In this document: positions 7,219-12,621 of the stretch, one piece after another
How the letters are laid out: every line of letters begins with the position of its first letter
Numbering within the stretch: position 1 is the first letter of the stretch
NCBI GenBank assembly: GCA_022560215.1
Contig: JADFTO010000002.1
Location: forward strand, 10,213 to 32,731
Source: Pseudomonadota bacterium
Lineage (GTDB): Bacteria; Pseudomonadota; Alphaproteobacteria; Rhodospirillales; 2-02-FULL-58-16
DNA length: 22,519 nt
Direction of reading: 5' to 3'
Program-made: the position numbers and the translations under genes
The notes under the pieces: generated by a model
Databases searched by the model: none
Seen by the model: the letters and a program-made list of their open reading frames with translations, nothing else
Told to the model about the DNA's origin: nothing

Positions 7219-7716
7219 CTAATCCTCCAGGGGTTCGGCGATCCGATCCGGAGGCAGGGCGGCGATCAGGCCGTCGATGGTCCGCCCCGTTACGGGATGC
7301 CGCCAGTCCGGCGCCAACTCTCTCATGGGCAGCAGCACGAAGGCCCTTTCGTGCAGGCGGGGATGGGGGAGAACGACGCCGCCGGCACCGCCGCTGACCG
7401 TCTCGCCGTAGGCCAGGATATCGAGATCGAGGATGCGCGCCTCGTTGGGTTCCCCCCGGGTGCGCCCGAAATCGGTCTCGATTCCCAGCAGCGCCGCCAT
7501 CAGCGGGGCGGGCGTCAACGCCGTTTCCACGCGGGCGACGCCGTTGACGTACCAGGGTTGGGAGGACATGGGCTCAGGCGCCGAACGGTACCAGCGCGAA
7601 CGCCCGGCGATGCCGATCCCCGCCCCGGCCATGGCGTCGAGGGCCGCCTCGCAGGTTTCCCTCGGTTCTCCATGGCGGGGACTGGGCAGGTTGGCGCCGA
7701 TGCCGATCAGGATCAA
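7219..7716 (-). CDS. folK: 2-amino-4-hydroxy-6-hydroxymethyldihydropteridine pyrophosphokinase (HPPK)
   Basis: HPPK transfers pyrophosphate from ATP to 6-hydroxymethyl-dihydropterin in folate synthesis. The product has the N-terminal strand ILIGIGANLP, the substrate segment SRWYRSAP, and the signature EARILDLDILAYG carrying the two Mg-binding aspartates. HPRLHERAFVLLPM follows near the C-terminus. I place the start at a TTG (7714-7716), giving 165 aa, because GGGAG sits 9 nt upstream and the protein then begins right at the conserved strand. Longer in-frame starts would add a non-conserved extension through the divergent promoter region. It is divergent from the NYN gene. Confidence 0.9.
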   Translation of the reverse strand: MILIGIGANLPSPRHGEPRETCEAALDAMAGAGIGIAGRSRWYRSAPEPMSSQPWYVNGVARVETALTPAPLMAALLGIETDFGRTRGEPNEARILDLDILAYGETVSGGAGGVVLPHPRLHERAFVLLPMRELAPDWRHPVTGRTIDGLIAALPPDRIAEPLED

Positions 7717-7765
7717 TACCGGTGTCTCCCTCAATCGCCCTTGCCGGGGACCGGTTGGGAGCCTA

Positions 7766-7793
7766 CTTATAGGAGGCGCCGATGCATTACAAA
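7766..7793 (-). promoter_or_regulatory. Candidate folK promoter
   Basis: On the minus strand TTTGTA (7788-7793) and TATAAG (7766-7771) are separated by 16 nt, about 50 nt upstream of the proposed folK TTG. The match is fair. It overlaps the upstream-ORF region on the opposite strand, so transcription in the two directions may interfere. Confidence 0.35.
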
Positions 7794-7853
7794 CGGATTT
7801 GTACCGAACCAAGATATCAGAATATATTGAAACAAAAGGATTATTTCAGATGA
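7782..7853 (+). CDS. Candidate 23-codon upstream ORF (leader peptide) before the NYN gene
   Basis: A perfect AGGAGG (7771-7776) sits 5 nt before an ATG at 7782, opening a 23-codon frame that starts MHYKRIC and ends KDYFR. Its TGA (7851-7853) overlaps the NYN-gene ATG (7850-7852) as ATGA, the arrangement typical of translational coupling. The peptide is basic, and the frame uses AT-rich codons (AGA twice, ATA, AAA, TAT, AAT) that should be rare in this GC-rich genome. I recognise no homologue. It could be a regulatory leader, a small protein, or simply AT-rich promoter DNA with a chance frame. A possible promoter inside it (7799-7828) would leave it untranscribed. Confidence 0.45.
   Translation: MHYKRICTEPRYQNILKQKDYFR
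7799..7828 (+). promoter_or_regulatory. Candidate promoter for the NYN gene
   Basis: TTGTAC (7799-7804) and TATATT (7823-7828) are separated by 18 nt, with the predicted start of transcription near 7835. That would give a very short 5' UTR that still includes the AAAGGA ribosome binding site (7835-7840) 9 nt before the NYN ATG. This competes with the leader-ORF reading of the same DNA, unless two promoters are used. Confidence 0.4.
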
Positions 7854-8434
7854 ATTTCTATCCAGGCGAACGCATTGCCCTTTTCATAGACGGCTCCAAC
7901 CTCCACGCGGCGGCCAGGGCGCTCGCTTTCGACATCGACTACAAACGGCTCCTCGAGCTGTTTTCCTCCAAGGGCAAACTCATCCGGGCCTTCTACTACA
8001 CGGCCCTGACCGAGGATCAGGAGTACTCGCCCATCCGTCCCCTGGTGGATTGGCTGGACTACAACGGCTACACCATGGTCACCAAGCCGACCAAGGAGTT
8101 CACGGACTCCGCCGGGCGGCGCAAGATCAAGGGCAACATGGACATCGAACTGGCCATCGACGTGATGGGGATGGCCGAGTCCCTGGACCATGTGGTGATC
8201 TTCTCCGGAGACGGCGACTTCCGCCGGCTGGTGGAGGCGGTGCAGTCCAAGGGCGTGCGCGTATCGGTGGTCAGCACCTTGTGCTCCCATCCGCCCATGA
8301 TTGCCGACGAGCTCAGGCGCCAGGCCGACAATTTCATCGAGTTGCAGGACCTGCGGGACAGCATCACCCGCCCGGCGGAGGAACGGGGAGAAGAGGTGGT
8401 GATCCCTGTCGAATCCGAAATGGAGTCCGTCTGA
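7850..8434 (+). CDS. NYN domain (LabA-like) protein, putative RNase
   Basis: The 194-aa protein belongs to the NYN/LabA group of the PIN-like nuclease fold. Conserved acidic positions are visible: D14 in ALFIDGSNLH, D98 and D104 in KGNMDIELAIDVM, and D121/D123 in FSGDGDFRRLV. These form the expected metal-binding cluster, so an active RNase is likely, but the substrate is unknown. The ATG is preceded by AAAGGA at 9 nt, and MNFYPGERIALFIDG matches related alphaproteobacterial starts. An open frame runs further upstream but has no conserved content. It is followed after 4 nt by a uracil-DNA glycosylase gene. A tail from about residue 172 is low-complexity and acidic. Confidence 0.88.
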   Translation: MNFYPGERIALFIDGSNLHAAARALAFDIDYKRLLELFSSKGKLIRAFYYTALTEDQEYSPIRPLVDWLDYNGYTMVTKPTKEFTDSAGRRKIKGNMDIELAIDVMGMAESLDHVVIFSGDGDFRRLVEAVQSKGVRVSVVSTLCSHPPMIADELRRQADNFIELQDLRDSITRPAEERGEEVVIPVESEMESV

Positions 8435-8438
8435 GTCC

Positions 8439-9089
8439 TTGGCCCCCCCGACGACCCCGGGACCGGACTGTCCCCTCTGCCCCCGGCTGGTGGAATTCCG
8501 GGCTTCCAATCGCCGCCGGCATCCCCATTGGCACAACGGGCCCGTGCCGTCCTTTGCGCCCCGCGGCGGCGGCGACGTGGGCCTGCTCGTCGTCGGGCTG
8601 GCGCCGGGACTGCGTGGCGCCAACTGCAGCGGACGGCCTTTCACCGGCGACGCGGCGGGGGATCTCCTCTATCCGGTAATGCTCGACTTCGGCCTGGCGG
8701 AAGGACGCTACGGGCGCACGTCCGATGACGGCTTCCGTCTTAGGCGCGCGCGTGTCACCAACGCCGTGCGCTGCGTGCCGCCCGAAAACAGGCCGCGTGG
8801 GGCCGAGGTTGCGGCCTGCCGCCCTTTCCTCGCCGCCGAAATCGGGAGTCTGCCCGGTCTCAAGGTGATTTTGGCCCTGGGCACCGTCGCCCATGGGGCC
8901 GTGGTGGCGGCGCTCGGTTTGAAGAAAAGCCACTGGCCCTTTCGCCACGGGGCCTTGCACGCCCTGCCCGCGGCCCCGGTTCTCGCCGACAGCTATCACT
9001 GCTCGCGCTACAACACCAACACCGGCCGGCTGACCCCGGCCATGTTCCGCGCCGTGTTCGAGAATATTGCTCCCCTGCTCGACGGTTGA
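8439..9089 (+). CDS. Uracil-DNA glycosylase, family 5 (UDGb) type
   Basis: This 216-aa Fe-S uracil-DNA glycosylase would excise uracil and other deaminated bases in base-excision repair. Four cluster cysteines are visible: C11 and C14 (DCPLCPRL), C112 (AVRCVPPENRP) and C128 (AACRPFL). The active-site motif GLAPGLRGAN (53-62) is of the family 5 type, and YHCSRYNTNTGRLT (186-199) is the second motif. The only sensible start is a TTG 4 nt after the NYN stop; no strong ribosome binding site is seen, so coupling with NYN is likely. Family 4 is a less likely alternative because motif A differs. Confidence 0.9.
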   Translation: MAPPTTPGPDCPLCPRLVEFRASNRRRHPHWHNGPVPSFAPRGGGDVGLLVVGLAPGLRGANCSGRPFTGDAAGDLLYPVMLDFGLAEGRYGRTSDDGFRLRRARVTNAVRCVPPENRPRGAEVAACRPFLAAEIGSLPGLKVILALGTVAHGAVVAALGLKKSHWPFRHGALHALPAAPVLADSYHCSRYNTNTGRLTPAMFRAVFENIAPLLDG

Positions 9090-9099
9090 AAATTCCAGT

Positions 9100-9149
9100 T
9101 TGCCGCCCACCACCCGCGCTTGCTATATCCCCCTGTAAATTAGGGGGAT
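9100..9149 (+). promoter_or_regulatory. thrH leader: candidate promoter and hairpin covering the ribosome binding site
   Basis: ATCCCCCT (9127-9134) and AGGGGGAT (9142-9149) form a perfect 8-bp stem with a 7-nt loop. The right arm contains the AGGGGGA ribosome binding site of thrH, so the folded form would block translation. A possible promoter, TTGCCG (9100-9105) and TATATC (9124-9129) with an 18-nt spacer, would start transcription within the loop and bypass the hairpin. Readthrough from the UDG gene would include it. The role is inference from layout. Confidence 0.45.
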
Positions 9150-9155
9150 TAATCC

Positions 9156-9773
9156 GTGGAAATGACCTGTCTCGACCTGGAGGGGATCCTGGTCCCCGAA
9201 ATCTGGATCAGCGTGGCGGAGAAAACAGGAATAGAGGACCTGCGCCTGACCACCCGGGACGAGCCGGACTACGACGCCCTCATGCGCCGGCGGCTCGGCA
9301 TCCTCGAGCGGCACGGACTGGGACTTTCGGACATCCAGGACGTGATCGGCGCCATGGAGCCGCTCGAAGGGGCGCGGGACTTCGTCTCCTGGCTGCGCCC
9401 CCGTTCCCAGGTCGTGGTGCTGTCGGACACCTTCTATGAGTTCGCCCGGCCGCTGATCGAGCGGCTGGATTGGCCGACCCTCTTCTGCAACCGCCTGCGA
9501 GTGGACGGGAAGGGCCGCGTGGTCGGCTGCATCATGCGCGCGCCTGACCACAAGCGACGGGCCGTGGCGGCGTTCCAGGGGCTGAATTACAAGGTCTTCG
9601 CCGTCGGCGATTCCTACAACGACACGCGCATGCTGGAACAGGCCGACCGGGGCGCCCTCTTCCGCGCCCCCGACGCGGTGGTCCGCGAGTTCCCCCAGCA
9701 TCCCAATTTTCAAACCTACGACGAGTTGAAATCCGCCCTGCTCGAAGCCATGGACGCATGGCGGGAGTCTTGA
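9156..9773 (+). CDS. thrH: ThrH: phosphoserine phosphatase / homoserine phosphotransferase
   Basis: ThrH is a HAD-superfamily enzyme, known from Pseudomonas, that hydrolyses phosphoserine and can pass the phosphate to homoserine. The 205-aa protein matches closely. Motif I is DLEGILVPEIW (D7, E9), motif II is VVLSDTFYEF (S90), motif III has K133, and motif IV is GDSYNDTRML (D152, D156). REFPQHPNFQTYDEL near the C-terminus is also characteristic. The start is GTG, 7 nt after AGGGGGA, giving the typical MExxCLDLEG opening. It sits 66 nt after the UDG gene with its own leader hairpin. A physiological role in serine or threonine synthesis is inferred. Confidence 0.93.
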   Translation: MEMTCLDLEGILVPEIWISVAEKTGIEDLRLTTRDEPDYDALMRRRLGILERHGLGLSDIQDVIGAMEPLEGARDFVSWLRPRSQVVVLSDTFYEFARPLIERLDWPTLFCNRLRVDGKGRVVGCIMRAPDHKRRAVAAFQGLNYKVFAVGDSYNDTRMLEQADRGALFRAPDAVVREFPQHPNFQTYDELKSALLEAMDAWRES

Positions 9774-9880
9774 GACCGCGGGCGGGCAACGGCCCCGGCG
9801 GGGGAACGCAAGGGCCGATTGCCAATCCCCCGCACCCCGGTCACAATTGGCGGGAAATTAGATCAGATTCGGGAATTGCC
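9774..9880 (+). other. Intergenic gap with long-range dyad, thrH to GST gene
   Basis: GCGGGGG (9798-9804) and CCCCCGC (9827-9833) are perfect 7-bp complements separated by 22 nt. No T-run follows, so this is a doubtful thrH terminator. The last 40 nt before the GST gene are AT-richer and may hold its promoter, but no clear -35/-10 pair could be assigned. Confidence 0.25.
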
Positions 9881-10576
9881 ATGATCGACCTCTACACTTG
9901 GCCGACGCCCAACGGCTTCAAGGTCTCCATCATGCTGGAGGAATGCGGGCTCGATTACACCGTCTTCCCCGTCGACATCGGCCGTGGCGACCAGTTCGAT
10001 CCCGACTTCCTGAAGATCAGCCCCAACAACAAGATGCCGGCCATCGTCGACCATGGGGGGCCGGGCGGACAGCCCTATCCGCTCTTCGAATCCGGCGCCA
10101 TCCTGCTCTACCTGGCGGAAAAGACGGGGCGCTTCATGGCCCGGGAGACCGCCGCCCGCTACCTGGTGATCCAGTGGCTGATGTTCCAGATGGGCGGGGT
10201 CGGCCCCATGTTCGGCCAGGCCCACCACTTCCGCCAGTACGCCCCCGAGCCCATCGACTACGCGGTTCAACGCTACACCAAGGAAACCGGGCGCCTCTAC
10301 GGGGTCATGGACCGCCGCCTCGGGGAATGCGAGTTCCTGGCCGGCGACTATTCCATCGCCGACATGGCGTGCTTCCCGTGGACCCGCTCCTATGAGCGCC
10401 AGGGCCAGGACCTGGACGACTTCCCCAACGTCAGGCGCTGGTTCGACGCCATCGACGCCCGCCCGGCCGTGCAGAGGGGGCTGGCGGTGCTGGCCGACCG
10501 CCGCCGGGACCCCTCCGAGATCGACGACAAACAGCGCTCCATCCTGTTCGGCGCCGAACAGTACAAAAGGCGCTAG
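9881..10576 (+). CDS. Glutathione S-transferase family protein (YfcG/nu-class-like)
   Basis: The 231-aa protein resembles the YfcG/Ure2-like nu-class glutathione transferases, which in E. coli act as disulfide-bond reductases. The thioredoxin-fold half has TWPTPNGFKVSIMLEE, where T9 and N11 are the expected glutathione contacts replacing a catalytic Tyr/Ser. It continues with ISPNNKMPAIVDH and LFESGAILLYLAEKTGRF. The all-helical C-terminal half contains FLAGDYSIADMACFPW. I chose the ATG at 9881 because MIDLYTWPTPNG is the canonical opening; a longer upstream frame is not conserved. The ribosome binding site is weak. The physiological substrate is unknown. Confidence 0.9.
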   Translation: MIDLYTWPTPNGFKVSIMLEECGLDYTVFPVDIGRGDQFDPDFLKISPNNKMPAIVDHGGPGGQPYPLFESGAILLYLAEKTGRFMARETAARYLVIQWLMFQMGGVGPMFGQAHHFRQYAPEPIDYAVQRYTKETGRLYGVMDRRLGECEFLAGDYSIADMACFPWTRSYERQGQDLDDFPNVRRWFDAIDARPAVQRGLAVLADRRRDPSEIDDKQRSILFGAEQYKRR

Positions 10577-10598
10577 GGAACGCCAGCGGCATCGTGGG

Positions 10599-11108
10599 AT
10601 GGATGCCCCCCTGTTCAAGGCCATTCTCATCCTGCCGGGGACGGTCCTGGTATTCGTGCCGGCGCTGATCGCCTGGGGCACGAAGGGGACGTCCTGGGCC
10701 GTCCGGCCCCCCCATCCCGGGGAATTCCCGTTCTGGATCGGCCTGGCGTCCGCGGCCCTCGGCCTGGCCCTGGCGATTTCGACCATGCGGGATTTCCAGC
10801 GCCTCGGCCAAGGCACGCCCGCGCCCTGGGCGCCGCCGAAAAACCTGGTCCTCAGCGGCCCCTACCGGCATGTCCGCAACCCGATGATTTCCGGCGTCCT
10901 TTTCATGCTGGCGGCCGAATCCCTGCTGCTCGGCACCTGGGCCCTGGCGCTCTGGCTGGCGGCGTTCTTCACGGCCAACGCCTTTTACATCCCCCTGGTG
11001 GAGGAAAAGGGCCTTGAGGAGCGCTTCGGCGACGCCTACCGGCTGTACAAGGCCAACGTGCCCCGCTGGATCCCCAGGCCCCGTCCCTGGCAGCCGCCCG
11101 GGGAGTGA
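10599..11108 (+). CDS. Isoprenylcysteine/phospholipid methyltransferase-family membrane protein
   Basis: This 169-aa integral membrane protein has the ICMT/PEMT-type C-terminal signature GPYRHVRNPM (87-96), where SAM binds, and EEKGLEERFG (135-144). Three or four membrane segments are visible, at about 8-26, 44-62 and 98-131. Bacterial members are usually of unknown substrate; methylation of a small lipid-like or thiol substrate is the family expectation. The start ATG lies 22 nt after the GST gene, so the two are probably cotranscribed. It converges on smpB with only 13 nt between stop codons and no terminator in the gap. Confidence 0.85.
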   Translation: MDAPLFKAILILPGTVLVFVPALIAWGTKGTSWAVRPPHPGEFPFWIGLASAALGLALAISTMRDFQRLGQGTPAPWAPPKNLVLSGPYRHVRNPMISGVLFMLAAESLLLGTWALALWLAAFFTANAFYIPLVEEKGLEERFGDAYRLYKANVPRWIPRPRPWQPPGE

Positions 11109-11121
11109 TCCGCCGTCCCTC

Positions 11122-11586
11122 TCAGCCCCTGTCGCGCAACAGCCGCGCCTTTTGCCGCTTCCAGTCCCTTTCCTTGATGGCGGCGCGCTTGTCGTATTTC
11201 TTTTTGCCCCGCGCCAGGCCCAGGTCCACCTTGGCGATCCCCCTGGCGTTGAAATAGATGGCCAGCGGCACCAGGGTCATGCCCTGGCGGTTGACGGCGC
11301 CGGCCAGCCGGTTGATCTCGCGCCTGTGCATGAGCAGCTTGCGGGGGCGCCGGGGCTGGTGGGTGAACTGACCGGCGGCGCTGTATTCGGGGATATGGGC
11401 GTTGAACAGGTAGAGTTCGCCGTCCTTTTCCGCGGCGTAGGCCTCGCTGATGGAGGCGCGCCCCTGGCGCAAAGACTTGACCTCCGAGCCCTCGAGAACG
11501 ATGCCCGCCTCGAAGGTCTCCTCGATGGCGTAGTTGTGACGCGCCTTGCGGTTCCTGGCCGCGGTGGTGCCCGGTTTTTGCGCCAA
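11122..11586 (-). CDS. smpB: SsrA-binding protein SmpB
   Basis: SmpB binds tmRNA and delivers it to stalled ribosomes for trans-translation. The 154-aa protein shows NRKARHNYAIEETFEAGIVL, GSEVKSLRQGR, LFNAHIPEY and the basic tail ARGKKKYDKRAAIKERDWKR, all diagnostic. The start is TTG, 4 nt after the dapA stop. No clear ribosome binding site is visible, so coupling with dapA is likely, and no better start exists before the conserved region. dapA-smpB is a common alphaproteobacterial pair. The tmRNA gene itself is not in this window. Confidence 0.95.
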   Translation of the reverse strand: MAQKPGTTAARNRKARHNYAIEETFEAGIVLEGSEVKSLRQGRASISEAYAAEKDGELYLFNAHIPEYSAAGQFTHQPRRPRKLLMHRREINRLAGAVNRQGMTLVPLAIYFNARGIAKVDLGLARGKKKYDKRAAIKERDWKRQKARLLRDRG

Positions 11587-11590
11587 CGGA

Positions 11591-12466
11591 TCAGTTGAGA
11601 AGGCCGGCGCCGGTGAGGGCGCTTTTTACCCGCTCCTTGCCGGCCTCGGAAATCTCGCTAAGGGGCAGCCTGACGGCGGCGGAACATTTGCCCATCAAGC
11701 TGGCCGCGTATTTCACCGGGATGGGGCTGGTTTCCGAGAACAGGGCCAGATGCAGCGGCATCAGCCTGTCCTGCAGGTCCATGGCCGTGCTCACCTCCCC
11801 TTCCCTCCACGCCCGTTGCATGTCGGCGCACATGCGGGGCGCCACGTTGGCGGTCACCGATATGCAGCCGTGGCCGCCGCCCGCCAGGAAGGGCACGGCG
11901 GTGCCGTCCTCGCCGGACATCTGGCAGAAGTCCTTGCCGATGGCGAGACGCGTCACCATGGGACGGGTGAGGTCGCAGGTGGCGTCCTTGACCCCGACGA
12001 TGCCGGGCAGTTCGGCCAGCCGGGCCATGGTTTCCACGGACATGTCGACGACGCTGCGCCCGGGAATGTTGTAGATGATGATGGGCAGATCGACCGTCTC
12101 CGCGATGGCCTTGTAATGGAGGTACAATCCTTCCTGGGTGGGCTTGTTGTAATAAGGCGCGACGATCAGGGCCGCGTCGGCGCCCGCCTTCTTGGCGTGG
12201 GCGGTGAGCATGATCGCCTCTTCGGTGGAATTGGATCCGGTGCCGGCGATGACGGGCACCTTGCCCTTGGCCACCTCGAGACAGATCTCGGTCACCCGCA
12301 TGTGCTCTTCGTGGCTGAGCGTCGGCGATTCGCCGGTGGTGCCGCAGGGGACCACCCCGTCGGTGCCCTCGGCGATCTGCCACTCGACGAGGGATTTGAA
12401 GGCGGATTCGTCCACCGCGCCGTTCTTGAAGGGCGTGATCAAGGCCACGAACGATCCCTTGAACAT
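11591..12466 (-). CDS. dapA: 4-hydroxy-tetrahydrodipicolinate synthase
   Basis: DapA condenses pyruvate with aspartate semialdehyde, the first committed step to diaminopimelate and lysine. The 291-aa TIM-barrel protein has the Schiff-base lysine K160 (GIVGVKDAT) and Y132 (IIIYNIPGRS). It also has T44 in CGTTGESPTL, Y106 in APYYNKPTQEG and R137. The ATG has GAGGGA about 7 nt upstream and gives the canonical MFKGSFVALITPF opening; longer frames upstream run into the promoter region. It is divergent from slt, so peptidoglycan precursor supply and wall turnover share one control region. Confidence 0.96.
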   Translation of the reverse strand: MFKGSFVALITPFKNGAVDESAFKSLVEWQIAEGTDGVVPCGTTGESPTLSHEEHMRVTEICLEVAKGKVPVIAGTGSNSTEEAIMLTAHAKKAGADAALIVAPYYNKPTQEGLYLHYKAIAETVDLPIIIYNIPGRSVVDMSVETMARLAELPGIVGVKDATCDLTRPMVTRLAIGKDFCQMSGEDGTAVPFLAGGGHGCISVTANVAPRMCADMQRAWREGEVSTAMDLQDRLMPLHLALFSETSPIPVKYAASLMGKCSAAVRLPLSEISEAGKERVKSALTGAGLLN

Positions 12467-12503
12467 GGCTGCTTCCCTCGTCTCTGGTCTTTGCCCGGCT
12501 GCA

Positions 12504-12595
12504 AACATACTCTCAACACCCACCGGCGGGCAAGCGGGGGGCTTGCCCCCGGGGCCGGCCATGTGGTTGGATTCCCCGGTCCGCCGGTAGGGGAA
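12504..12595. promoter_or_regulatory. Divergent dapA/slt control region with two perfect dyads
   Basis: For dapA (minus), TTGCCC (12528-12533) and TATGTT (12504-12509) with an 18-nt spacer make a fair promoter. Its -35 box lies inside a perfect 8-bp dyad, GGGCAAGC (12528-12535) and GCTTGCCC (12541-12548), separated by five Gs. A second perfect dyad, TTCCCC-N12-GGGGAA (12572-12595), ends 26 nt before the slt ATG. No convincing slt promoter could be picked. Regulator binding is a reasonable guess, but hairpins in the slt leader would also fit. Confidence 0.4.
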
Positions 12596-12621
12596 ACGCG
12601 GATTTTTCGGGACTTTTGCCC

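Noticed and set aside
6981..7397. 138-codon plus-strand frame between rpoZ and folK
   Set aside because: It crosses the rpoZ promoter and the folK 3' end, has no ribosome binding site and no recognisable domain.
7433..7849. Longer N-terminus for the NYN protein
   Set aside because: The extension is antisense to folK, is not conserved in the family, and the ATG at 7850 has a proper ribosome binding site.
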